Shown: in pieces, positions 41,127 through 49,844 of the stretch
Numbering within the stretch: position 1 is the stretch's first letter
Layout of the letters: the number at the start of each line of letters is the position of its first letter
Assembly: GCA_965247395.1 (NCBI GenBank)
Contig: OZ252012.1
Location: forward strand, 1,736,001-1,800,000
DNA from: CAYRJD01 sp965247395
GTDB lineage: Bacteria > Actinomycetota > Acidimicrobiia > Acidimicrobiales > Poriferisodalaceae
DNA: 64,000 nt
Direction: 5' to 3'
Program-made: the position numbers and the translations under genes
Notes under the pieces: generated by a model
Told to the model about the DNA's origin: nothing
The model's database searches: none
What the model saw: the letters and a program-made list of their open reading frames with translations, nothing else

Positions 41127-43601
41127 TTAGTTACCGACCCTTATTCGGCGAATGGTCAGACGGTTGCCGGTATCGCTGCGATCGCTTGGCCCCTCTACGG
41201 CGTCTTCTTCAAACCTCATTGACCAAGCAGAAGTGGGTAGGTCAGTTTCGTCAGCGGTTTCGGTCACTTCCCACTCAAGGAATTCGCTAAATCCTGAACT
41301 GCTTGCACTGCGATCCGTTAGATCCCACGGGCTAGGGATCGCACCGGCAGTTCGCGAGCAGCTGGCAGAACACACTTCAATGTCTGACTCGGTGACCTCT
41401 ACCGGCAGTGACCAGCGAGCCAGCACCACCGCGGTAGTGCTGCCGTTATCCAGCGGGTTTGAAATACCGAATATCGGATTTATTTCGTCTGTGAGATCGT
41501 CCGAAGTCAAATTAGCGCGTCCCACAAACTGGAAGTTGTTACTGAACGCGCTAGAGGCGTCAGCCACGGCAAGCAGTTCTTCTAGAGTCGTTCCATCATC
41601 GCGATCTCGGCGATCTCGTACTTCAAAAAGCACTCGCTTGCGACTCTCCGTGATGAACACCCTGTTTGTGCTGGCATCTAGAAATTCAACGCTCCAAGCG
41701 TTGCCCTTAGCTCCCGCATATTTCCCGACGCTGCGTGTGGCAATCGATAATCCGCTAAGCCCGGAAAGGTCGCCGGTATCGGCTTGTTCTGGGTATCGGA
41801 AACGACTAACTGTTAGCTCCTGCAAACGTGGTTCTGCATTCCTGGCAACGGTTACGCGAGTGAGTGAGTTGGAGTTTTCAGCTAGGTCGTAAATTTCTCT
41901 TGCTGCCACGAACACTCTGTCATCCGTTGATAGGTCAGTACTCCGAGAATTGGTACGCCACAAAAGTTCGTCATGGCTGGTCGCGGTCGCGGTCGCGATT
42001 TGGTTCGAACCGGACCCGCGGGGATCCACCGTTACCTCGAAGGAGGACAGCGTGTTTCCATCCCTGTCGTATGGCAGCTCGCTAAGGCGGATCCATATCT
42101 CGTCCGCACCATTTACGGCGAAGATGGTTACGCGTGGGCGAAGCCTGTCTTCAGGAATCTTGTAGCTGACGCCCTGTACGAATCGATTGTCTCCTTGCCG
42201 GTAGTCGGTGGTCTTGATGGCGTTTGGTGCCACTCTGATGATCTCACCAGCCCTCAAACGGAAGTTGTCCAACGTAATTACTACGTGTGCGGGAGTGTTG
42301 TCTGCTGTCTCATCGGCCACGTAGTACTGAATTTCGTCAGCGTTGATAAGCGGGTCATTGTCAATGGAGTAGGAGCTAGCAAGTTCGGCTGTTACTTCGT
42401 CTACATCCTCAGAAAAGTTGATGATGATCTTTTGCACACCAGGGTTAGCCACTATCTCAGCCGTAATAGGGCTAGAGGTGGTGGTGGTGTTGATGGCCTG
42501 GGTCACGACTGCTCGCGTGACTGTGTTTATGCCGCCAAGCACAGAAAACCGGACGGTGGTCGCATCGCCGCCGCGAGTTAGCGGCGTGCTGGCTAGGTAG
42601 TTGGCGGTGGCAGTCGGCAGTTCGTCGCGCTCGGTTAGCAGCAGTGGACTTTGGCGCTGGCCTAACAGAGCGCTGCCCGCAAATGCGTCGTACGGACTGC
42701 GCGCGTTTGCTAGCCCGAAGTCGTCAGCTATCCAACCACAATCTTCGGAGCCGATGGTTAACGCTTTGGTTACCGCTACCGCCGTTGCGAAGCGGTCGTT
42801 GCCTGCCAAACGCTTGACTTCGATGTTGTCGTTGCGGATGGTGTTTTCTATTGCGGTAGGTATGACAGCGGTGCCGCCCAAGATGATGACGCGGTCAACG
42901 CGCGCTTCGTCTAGGTAGTCGAGCACGGAGTCTGGCAGCCCGGATCGTGGCGTTAGCAGGATCGGATGGGGGCCGCTGTATGCGAGAGGGCCGCCTGCTA
43001 GCGCGTCCGCAAAGCCTTCACCGTTAGCAAGTAGCACCGTTTGGTCGCGCGTGTTGCAATACGACCCAAGATTTGAGCCGGTGGTGCCGCCAACTTCTTC
43101 GGCGACAGCCAGCGCAGTGAGGTAACGATTGCTGCCCGACAGACGCGTTACCGACACTCCCGCTAGAGCGTCCAGCGAATCCGCCACAGACTGCGATACT
43201 GCTGCGGTGCCGCCCACGATGTACACGTCATCAATGTTGTTGCGTGTAATAAAGAAGCGAACCACCGAAGCAAGAGCGTTCGGTGGGGTGAGCAAAATCG
43301 GTGCCCTGAAATTGCCTGCCAGAGCCGCTGCTGATAGTGCATCAGCGAAGCCTTCGCCAGAAACGATGACCGCTTCTCTGACGATGTAACTCTCGGTCTC
43401 AAAGGCTTCATCAACGAACTTCTGCGCGATGCGCTCAGCCGTTTGATAGCGCGTGCTACCAGCCAAAGGACGATTGTCGTCCTCGTCTAAGACCTCAATG
43501 GCATTGTTGGCAGCACCCGCGGGCGAGCCAGCCACCACCAGCACGCCTGCCGCTAAAAATCCCACCATTAGCACTGCAAAAAATCTGTACAAACGCCTCA
43601 C
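41127..43601 (-). CDS. Secreted CW_binding_2 protein with extended C-terminus (about 824 aa)
   Basis: The frame opens at 43718, but I choose GTG 43601 (VRRLYRFFAVLMVGF), which has AAGG six bases upstream and matches the position of the paralogue's start. Signal peptide, then three cell-wall-binding type 2 repeats nearly identical to those at 39516, then two Ig-like segments (IIINFSEDVDEVTAELASSY; FAVNGADEIWIRLSELPY). The last 250 residues contain AGAKGNAWSVEFLDA, which resembles the GVLGNRWSLQL block in the protein at 25647 and may be a shared uncharacterised module. A C-terminal acidic tail follows. Confidence 0.85.
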   Translation of the reverse strand: MRRLYRFFAVLMVGFLAAGVLVVAGSPAGAANNAIEVLDEDDNRPLAGSTRYQTAERIAQKFVDEAFETESYIVREAVIVSGEGFADALSAAALAGNFRAPILLTPPNALASVVRFFITRNNIDDVYIVGGTAAVSQSVADSLDALAGVSVTRLSGSNRYLTALAVAEEVGGTTGSNLGSYCNTRDQTVLLANGEGFADALAGGPLAYSGPHPILLTPRSGLPDSVLDYLDEARVDRVIILGGTAVIPTAIENTIRNDNIEVKRLAGNDRFATAVAVTKALTIGSEDCGWIADDFGLANARSPYDAFAGSALLGQRQSPLLLTERDELPTATANYLASTPLTRGGDATTVRFSVLGGINTVTRAVVTQAINTTTTSSPITAEIVANPGVQKIIINFSEDVDEVTAELASSYSIDNDPLINADEIQYYVADETADNTPAHVVITLDNFRLRAGEIIRVAPNAIKTTDYRQGDNRFVQGVSYKIPEDRLRPRVTIFAVNGADEIWIRLSELPYDRDGNTLSSFEVTVDPRGSGSNQIATATATSHDELLWRTNSRSTDLSTDDRVFVAAREIYDLAENSNSLTRVTVARNAEPRLQELTVSRFRYPEQADTGDLSGLSGLSIATRSVGKYAGAKGNAWSVEFLDASTNRVFITESRKRVLFEVRDRRDRDDGTTLEELLAVADASSAFSNNFQFVGRANLTSDDLTDEINPIFGISNPLDNGSTTAVVLARWSLPVEVTESDIEVCSASCSRTAGAIPSPWDLTDRSASSSGFSEFLEWEVTETADETDLPTSAWSMRFEEDAVEGPSDRSDTGNRLTIRRIRVGN

Positions 43602-43772
43602 ACAAACAACCTTCTCAACAGCATTTTGAGGGTACCACGCACCTTGTTGAGGCCTGTGTAGCGACTCGTGTAAGGCATGTGCGCTTGATGTGGTCTGTGG
43701 CCTGCTGCGGTAGCTCACTTAAGAGCTTCAAAGAAGCCGTAAATCCTGGCTCTAAGCGGGTTTGCACTTTGT

Positions 43773-43823
43773 TTTAGCGGGTGGTGCTTTAGCGGGTGGG
43801 TCTAGCGGTGTCGTTTAGCGAGG
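43773..43823. repeat. 15-bp tandem repeat downstream of the metallo-hydrolase gene
   Basis: TTTAGCGGGTGGTGC and TTTAGCGGGTGGGTC are followed by shorter TAGCGG and TTTAGCGAGG pieces. Apart from this, the 43602-43835 gap shows no gene. Confidence 0.7.
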
Positions 43824-43835
43824 CGAGCTAGGGGG

Positions 43836-44969
43836 TTAGGCCACGCAGCGCGGTAGCTCGCCATTGTTGTAGGCAACCATGTCGGCAATTCCCTGGGCTA
43901 CGAAGCTGGCCTCGGCGGCGGCTGTGCCTGTGCTTGTGTCTGGATTGCTAGCACTTGTGCCTGAGCCTGCGTTTGTGTTTGGGCCACCGGTGCTTGCGTC
44001 TGAGCTAGCGCCGGTGTCTGGGCTACCGGCACGTGTGTCTGCGGCCTCGCGATAGGCCACATGCATGTTTCCCGCTAACCGTTCGGAATCCGTGAGCCGC
44101 TCAAACTCGCCTAGATCGGTGGCCTGCGACTGCGCTAGCGGACTACGCCCGGCGGCTAGGCCTTCGGCTGCAGTGGCTTGAACAAATCTCAGATAATCCC
44201 GCTGCTCATCTAGCACCTCGTTGATTCTTGCGCCGCTAAACGCCGGTCCATGCCCGGGAACGACTACCTCAGCCTCGTAGCTCTGCACAAGATCCAACGC
44301 TTCGAGCGTTCCTTGAATAGATCCAAACAAAGCGAACGGAGTGCCGCCATGAAAGATCAAGTCGCCGCTAAACAACACCCTGCTCTGTGGCAGCCAGGCG
44401 ATTACGTCCCCCTCGGTGTGCGCTACATGCCCGACGTGGGAAAGCTCAACGTGCCCGACTTTGCTTGTAGCGCCTGCCAGCGCATTGCCGGTGTGCCCAG
44501 TACCGGTATGCCCAATGTCAGTGCGCCCAGTGCCTGTGTGCCCAATGTCAGTGTGCAGGGTCAGAGTGTTTTCAAAGGTCACGTCCGGCGCACGAAAGCT
44601 CAGGTCGCCCCAATCAACTCCCGGAAACACAGCGCTGTAATCAGGGATGCCGGTCGCCAGCATTACTTCACGACATGTGCGGTGCGACACGATGGTGGCG
44701 TCAGTGAATAAGCAATTGCCGTGGGTGTGGTCGGCGTGATGGTGAGTGTTGACCAGCACGCTTACCGGCAGATCCGTTACCGAAGCGATCGCATCCAGGT
44801 AGGCCTGAGTGCGACGCTGTGTTGAAGTGGCATCAATCGAGATGACCGAATCGTCGCCGACGATGAATCCCATGTTGTTGATAAACCACGTGCCGTCAGG
44901 TTGCACGTAGCTGTAAACGCCCGCCGCAACTTCTTCTAGCTGCGGGGTCTGATCTGTGCCTTCTTGCAT
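43836..44969 (-). CDS. MBL-fold metallo-hydrolase
   Basis: The metal-binding motif NTHHHADHTHGN is intact, and SGDLIFHGGTPFALFG plus VVVPGHGPAF supply the later ligands. The architecture resembles quinoprotein-relay-associated or SoxH-like hydrolases, but the substrate is unknown. I choose ATG 44969 (MQEGTDQTPQLEE); the frame opens at 45056. Residues about 150-185 are a repeat insert (GHTGTGRTD type, 30-bp units at about 44500-44565), placed between the second and third metal-ligand regions. The C-terminal 80 residues include another Ser/Thr/Asp-rich block. Confidence 0.82.
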   Translation of the reverse strand: MQEGTDQTPQLEEVAAGVYSYVQPDGTWFINNMGFIVGDDSVISIDATSTQRRTQAYLDAIASVTDLPVSVLVNTHHHADHTHGNCLFTDATIVSHRTCREVMLATGIPDYSAVFPGVDWGDLSFRAPDVTFENTLTLHTDIGHTGTGRTDIGHTGTGHTGNALAGATSKVGHVELSHVGHVAHTEGDVIAWLPQSRVLFSGDLIFHGGTPFALFGSIQGTLEALDLVQSYEAEVVVPGHGPAFSGARINEVLDEQRDYLRFVQATAAEGLAAGRSPLAQSQATDLGEFERLTDSERLAGNMHVAYREAADTRAGSPDTGASSDASTGGPNTNAGSGTSASNPDTSTGTAAAEASFVAQGIADMVAYNNGELPRCVA

Positions 44970-45099
44970 ACCGCGAGCGTAAATCAGGCGCAGACCATGG
45001 GTGAAATCGCCGTGGCGTAAATACACCTCCAACTGCGCTGAAATCTTGCTACACACGCCACTTTGCCAACACGTTCTGCGCTTCGGCGATCAAATCGTC

Positions 45100-45113
45100 T
45101 AAAATCTGCCGTA
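45100..45113 (+). promoter_or_regulatory. Likely -10 of a leaderless P450 transcript
   Basis: TAAAAT at 45100-45105 ends seven bases before the ATG at 45113 and there is no Shine-Dalgarno, which is the usual geometry of leaderless actinobacterial genes. No strong -35 was seen. Confidence 0.5.
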
Positions 45114-46363
45114 TGAGCGAGCCAGCCACAGAAGAAGGTGTTTCCGACCGGTTTGTTGATGGGCACAACCTGAATATTTTTCACGATCAGTTCGTGCAAA
45201 ATAACGTCGAGGGGTGGGAAGAGGCGCGTGCGCAGTGCCCGGTGGCGCACACCACTGATTACGGAGTCGGCTGGGTGCCGCTCAGTTGGGATGCCATCGC
45301 GGCCGTGGCATACGACACCGATTCGTTCAGCTCACGTGACATAGCGGTTGCTCCCGCACCGGAAGATGCCAACTTGCTGGTGGCTCCCCCCATCACCACC
45401 GACCCGCCGTTGCACACCGATGCACGCCGGATGCTGCTGCCATTCTTTTCCGCCAAGGCCATTGAGCCGATGGCCGCAATCACTAAAGACATCTGTCTCG
45501 ATCGCTTGGATGCCGTCGAAGCTGAGTTGAAGGCCGCCGCTGAGAGCGGTGCGGACAATGTGAGTGACGTGGTTGAGTCTTACGCCAAGCACGTTCCGGT
45601 ACGAGTGATTGCCCACATGCTGGGTCTGCCTAAGTCTGACGAGATGCAGTTTTCCCGCTGGGCGATTGACATCTTGCAGAGCGACGTGGACGAAATGGAG
45701 CGACGCATAGGGGCCACCAAGAGCTTGCTCAAATATTTCGCTGAGCTAGTGCAGCTGCGCCGCGACGAGCGTGGGGATGACCTGCCGAGCAAGTTGCTCG
45801 ATATGAAGCTGCCCAATGGTGATCCGCTGACCGATTACCACATCGTGGGTACGTGTTTCTTGCTGCTGATAGCTGGTATTGACACGACGCAAAGCACCAT
45901 CGGGGCGTCTTTGAACTATCTGGCGACGCATCCAGAGGATCGGCAACGCTTGGTGGATGAGCCAGAGCTGATTCCGACTGCGATCGAAGAGATCTTGCGC
46001 GCGTTCTCACCTGTGACGATGGCGCGGGTGGCCACCAAAGACACTGAGATTGAGGGCTGCCCGGTGCATGAGGGGGAGAAGGTGTATCTGCCGTTTGGCG
46101 CAGGTAACCGTGACCCTGAGAAGTTTGATCGTGCAGATGAAGTGCTGATAGATCGTGCCGAAAACCGGCACTTTGCGTTCGGGCTGGGGATTCACCGCTG
46201 CCTGGGGTCAAACCTGGCGCGGCTGGAATTGAAGATTGCGCTGGAGGAATGGCTGAAGCGGTTCCCCGACTTTGAACGAGCTACCGATTACGAGGGTGAC
46301 GGAGTGATTTGGCGCGGCATGCAGGTGCGTGGCCCGCGGCATTTGTACTTGCGCATCGGCTAG
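45113..46363 (+). CDS. Cytochrome P450
   Basis: This is a haem-thiolate monooxygenase of 416 residues, without a membrane anchor, as usual in bacteria. The I-helix oxygen-binding motif is AGIDTT (near residue 248), the K-helix ExxR is in EEILRAFSPV, and the haem-cysteine loop is FAFGLGIHRCLGSNLAR. PITTDPPLHTDARRMLLPFFS (given in part: PPLHTDARRM) is the C-helix region. The substrate cannot be predicted, and no ferredoxin gene is adjacent. It is divergent from the metallo-hydrolase gene. Confidence 0.95.
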   Translation: MSEPATEEGVSDRFVDGHNLNIFHDQFVQNNVEGWEEARAQCPVAHTTDYGVGWVPLSWDAIAAVAYDTDSFSSRDIAVAPAPEDANLLVAPPITTDPPLHTDARRMLLPFFSAKAIEPMAAITKDICLDRLDAVEAELKAAAESGADNVSDVVESYAKHVPVRVIAHMLGLPKSDEMQFSRWAIDILQSDVDEMERRIGATKSLLKYFAELVQLRRDERGDDLPSKLLDMKLPNGDPLTDYHIVGTCFLLLIAGIDTTQSTIGASLNYLATHPEDRQRLVDEPELIPTAIEEILRAFSPVTMARVATKDTEIEGCPVHEGEKVYLPFGAGNRDPEKFDRADEVLIDRAENRHFAFGLGIHRCLGSNLARLELKIALEEWLKRFPDFERATDYEGDGVIWRGMQVRGPRHLYLRIG

Positions 46364-46437
46364 CTCGCTGCGTCTAGCAGAGCTTCAGTTGCACTGCCTC
46401 ACGCAAAACCGGTCTACCTCGCTCTTGGGGTGCCGTG

Positions 46438-46758
46438 CTACGGGCTGGCGATAGTTACAGCGGTGCCGTAGGCGTAGATCTCAGCCGCGCCGCCCGCAAT
46501 TTGTCCTGACGAAATCCGCACAGCGGTGATGGCGTTGGCGCCCAGCTCCTTGGCCTTCTCTTCCATGTCGGCGAGTGCCTCGTCTCGTGCTTTGTCGAGC
46601 AGCTTGGAGTACGACTTCAGCTCACCGCCCACCAGCGACTTGAGCCCAGCGCCAATGTCCTTGAAGGCGTTCTTCGATTGAACGATTGATCCAGACACCA
46701 GCCCGTGCACCTGAACGATCTCTCGGTTCGGGACTGTGTCAGTCGATACTTTCAGCAT
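46438..46758 (-). CDS. YbjQ family (UPF0145) protein
   Basis: This is a protein of 106 residues with the YbjQ pattern: a first strand, then IVQVHGLVSGSIVQSKN, GGELKSYSKLLDKARDEAL, MEEKAKELGANAITAVRI and a final AEIYAYGTAVTI. The family forms pentameric rings in known structures and has no agreed function; Pfam calls it a putative heavy-metal-binding domain. It is a stand-alone gene, convergent with the P450. Confidence 0.9.
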   Translation of the reverse strand: MLKVSTDTVPNREIVQVHGLVSGSIVQSKNAFKDIGAGLKSLVGGELKSYSKLLDKARDEALADMEEKAKELGANAITAVRISSGQIAGGAAEIYAYGTAVTIASP

Positions 46759-46942
46759 GCTGTTTCCTTACTTGCCATCCACGTGCGAATGCAGAGAAGC
46801 CTAGTGGAAGTAGCGGAAGTGGATATCACGTGGCCGCGACATTTGGCACGGTGGTCGCCCAGGCGCTCTGGAGGCCACCGTCTTAGCTGTCTGGTCTGTC
46901 CGATTTTGCGGGCTGTTAAATCAGCCGATAATCAGCCCGGGG

Positions 46943-48157
46943 CTAAACCGACCTGACCGCCTCGTCAAACCTGTCGAACATTGAGCCGATCTCTGCGTCG
47001 GTCATGATCAGTGGCGGGCAAAACGCAATTGCTTCGATCAGCGGTCTGACCACCACACCTCGCTTCATCAGCGCAACGCAAACTTCGTTTGCATCTTTAT
47101 CCACGTCGGCCGCCCAGATACCACCGATGCCGCGATAGCCGGGGATCACTCCGTCTTTCTTCAGCGCCTCAAAGCCCTCTGCCATCTTTTCGCCGATGTG
47201 GTTAGCCCGCTCCACCAGACCCTCGTCCTCAATCACACCGATGTTGGCGAGGCCTGCCGCACACGACACCGGGTGCCCAGAATATGTGTAGCCGTGCAAT
47301 AGACGCTCAGTCATTTTCTCAAACTCATCACACACACGGCGCGACACGATCACACCCGACAGCGGCAGGTAGCCCGAGGTCACGCCCTTGGCAAATGTCA
47401 TCAAATCCGGTGTAACGCCGAAGGTCTGTGCGCCAAACCAACTGCCGGTGCGTCCGAATCCGCAAATCACCTCATCAAAAATCAACAGCGCACCGTGCTG
47501 GTCGCACAACCGCCGTAACCCCTCCAGGTAGCCGTCGGGCGGCATGATTACGCCACCGCCTCCTTGGACCGGTTCGCAAATCACCGCGGCTATCCGCTCG
47601 CCGTGCTCGGCAAACATCTGGGCCGCTGGCTCAATGTCATCCTTGGGAATCTCCATGACGTCCGGCAACAAATTGCCCCAACCCTCTCGGTTTGGCGCAA
47701 TGCCCTGCATGCTCGTTCCACCAATGTTGGTGCCGTGAAAACCCATGTCTCGCCGGACCATTATCTGGCGGTCGTCGTCGCCACGCAGGTGGTGATAGCG
47801 CCGTGCCAGCTTCAAAGAGGAATCGACGGCTTCGGAACCAGATGAAGACAAAGCCACCCGTCCGTCGGGATGCGGCGACAGCTCCAGTATTTTCGCGGCT
47901 AGCTCCTGGGCTGGCGCGTTCGTAAACGGCCCGAACAGGTTGTAGGTCTGCAGCTTTTGCAGTTGATCGCCGATGGCGTTGATCACCCTTTGGTTGCCGT
48001 GCCCGATCTGGCACAACCACAGGCTCGCCAGTGCGTCCAGGTATTCGTTGCCAGCTGAGTCGACCAGCGTGCAGCCCTTAGCGCTTGCAATCTCGACCAT
48101 CTCCTCGACCGGTGTTGATGGCACCGTAAACGGCTGCAAAACCTTGTTGATTGTCAT
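46943..48157 (-). CDS. Class III (omega) aminotransferase
   Basis: This is a fold-type I PLP enzyme of 404 residues. YLDALASLWLCQIGHGN, SSGSEAVDSSLKLAR, MGFHGTNIGGTSM, FDEVICGFGRTG and the PLP-lysine segment MTFAKGVTSGYLPLSGV are present. Relatives act on beta-alanine, taurine, putrescine or similar amines with pyruvate. Start ATG 48157 with GGAGG six bases upstream, a strong site. It is divergent from the class V aminotransferase gene across a 315-base gap that contains a long inverted repeat. Confidence 0.9.
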   Translation of the reverse strand: MTINKVLQPFTVPSTPVEEMVEIASAKGCTLVDSAGNEYLDALASLWLCQIGHGNQRVINAIGDQLQKLQTYNLFGPFTNAPAQELAAKILELSPHPDGRVALSSSGSEAVDSSLKLARRYHHLRGDDDRQIMVRRDMGFHGTNIGGTSMQGIAPNREGWGNLLPDVMEIPKDDIEPAAQMFAEHGERIAAVICEPVQGGGGVIMPPDGYLEGLRRLCDQHGALLIFDEVICGFGRTGSWFGAQTFGVTPDLMTFAKGVTSGYLPLSGVIVSRRVCDEFEKMTERLLHGYTYSGHPVSCAAGLANIGVIEDEGLVERANHIGEKMAEGFEALKKDGVIPGYRGIGGIWAADVDKDANEVCVALMKRGVVVRPLIEAIAFCPPLIMTDAEIGSMFDRFDEAVRSV

Positions 48158-48347
48158 AACGAACCTCCGTTAATCAAGTGTGCGCTAACCGACTATGTAA
48201 CCGACGCAGTCTTCGCCAGTAACGTCTGCCATTAAGCGCACATGTCTACGTTATTGCGATTATTGCGCTGGCGCTAGCGAACGGCTCAATAACCCGCAGC
48301 CGCAACCCGCACGCCCCCGGCAGCAGTCCACTTGCACCAAACCACTT

Positions 48348-48388
48348 GTTTAGATCTGGCCGTATCCGGCATCCGGTCAGATCTAAAC
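48348..48388. promoter_or_regulatory. 11-bp perfect inverted repeat in the divergent promoter region
   Basis: GTTTAGATCTG (48348-48358) and CAGATCTAAAC (48378-48388) are perfect complements separated by 19 bases that contain a partial GCCG/CGGT extension. It lies between two divergent aminotransferase genes, 85 bases before the class V gene. It could be a regulator's operator or a hairpin in the leader. Nothing else stands out in 48158-48472. Confidence 0.6.
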
Positions 48389-48472
48389 CAGGCGTAAGCT
48401 CGCAGGGGATACCCGACCCTTCCAAACCTCTCCACACCCTTACAAAACCCTTACAAAGCAGCGAGGTGCTTG

Positions 48473-49816
48473 ATGTCTTTTGCTCGCGGGCGACCGCTCG
48501 TTATGACCCCTGGCCCCTCGGTTGTGCCCGACGAGGTGCTGGAGGCCATGCGCCGCCCCATGCCCAACATCTACGAGGGCGAAATCGTTGACCTCATTTA
48601 TCGGGTGCTTGACCAGCTGCCAGCTATTGCTCGCACGCAGCACCGCGCCTATGTAGCTCTGTCCAACGGCCATGGCGCATGGGAGATGGCGATCACGAAC
48701 ACTCTGTCTCGTGGCGATCATGTGCTGGTGCTAGAGGTCGGTCGGTTTGCTTCTGGCTGGGCCGACTATGCGTCTACCTCCGGCATCACGTTTGAGGTGA
48801 TAACCGCACAAACCGGTGCGGCCATCGACCCCGACGAGGTCCGTGAACGCCTGGCAGCCGACAAAGATCGCACCATCAAAGCCGTGCTGGTCGCTCAGGT
48901 CGACACCGCAAGCTCGGTACACAACGACATCAAAGCAATTCGAGACGCAATGAACGCCGCCGATCACCCAGCCCTGTTGATGGTTGACTGCGTGGCTTCG
49001 CTTGGCTGCGAGCCATTTGAGATGGACGCCTGGGACGTAGACGTGACCGTGGCCGCAGTTCAGAAGGGCTTGATGATGCCGCCGGGGTTGGGTTTGGTGT
49101 GGGCCGGACCGCGTGCGAAAGAAGCTCACAAAACAGCCGACCTGCGTACCGGCTATTGGGACTGGACACGCCGAACCGATCCGGATGAGCACTATTGGAT
49201 TTTTGCTGGCACGCCGCCCGTGCACCAGCTGTACGGGCTAGAGGTGGCCTTGCGACTGCTCAATGAGGAAGGGCTTGAAGCGGTGTGGGAGCGTCATCGG
49301 GTGTTATCCCAAGCGGTTCACGCTGCGGTCGATGCCTGGCACAAGCCCGACGGTTTGCAGTTGCACGTTCCCAAACCGGCCGACCGTGCGGCGTCGGTAA
49401 CGATGGTGGAGACCGGCGAGTTAGACGCCAATGATCTGCGCAGATCCGCTGAGTTACAGACCGGTTTGACGCTGGGACTGGGTATTCACGGCGACCGTGC
49501 CCATCAGTTCCGCATAGCTCACATGGGTTATATGAATCCGACAATGTTGCTGGGGGCCCTGGGAGCGCTGGAAGCCACGCTGATTGCGTCCGGTGCGCCG
49601 ATCGGTGCGTCTGGTGTGGCCGCAGCAACCGAGTCGATGGCTAGCGCGATGAAACTTGCAGCACAAACACGGTCTGCTGCTGACTCAGATGACATACACA
49701 ACGCAACTGCGTCTGGCGCTTTTGACAGCGCGATGAAATCCATGAACAAGGTGCAGTCTGACGACCTCGCCGATGCGGGTGGTTGCGGCTGCGGCGCAGG
49801 CACTTGCTGCCCCTAG
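48473..49816 (+). CDS. Class V aminotransferase (alanine/serine-glyoxylate type) with a Cys-rich tail
   Basis: The PLP enzyme of this group transfers amino groups between alanine or serine and glyoxylate. MTPGPSVVPDEVLEAM, ALSNGHGAWEMAI, DCVASLGCEPFEMDAWDVD and the PLP-lysine segment AAVQKGLMMPPGLG match the family. The conserved fold ends near residue 385; the remaining 60 residues are low complexity and finish GGCGCGAGTCC plus proline, with four cysteines in the last nine or so positions. That tail resembles short metal-binding C-termini and is not part of the family. ATG at 48473 is preceded by GAGG. Confidence 0.88.
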   Translation: MSFARGRPLVMTPGPSVVPDEVLEAMRRPMPNIYEGEIVDLIYRVLDQLPAIARTQHRAYVALSNGHGAWEMAITNTLSRGDHVLVLEVGRFASGWADYASTSGITFEVITAQTGAAIDPDEVRERLAADKDRTIKAVLVAQVDTASSVHNDIKAIRDAMNAADHPALLMVDCVASLGCEPFEMDAWDVDVTVAAVQKGLMMPPGLGLVWAGPRAKEAHKTADLRTGYWDWTRRTDPDEHYWIFAGTPPVHQLYGLEVALRLLNEEGLEAVWERHRVLSQAVHAAVDAWHKPDGLQLHVPKPADRAASVTMVETGELDANDLRRSAELQTGLTLGLGIHGDRAHQFRIAHMGYMNPTMLLGALGALEATLIASGAPIGASGVAAATESMASAMKLAAQTRSAADSDDIHNATASGAFDSAMKSMNKVQSDDLADAGGCGCGAGTCCP

Positions 49817-49844
49817 AAGCCAGGCTCTCTTAGATCTGCGGCGG

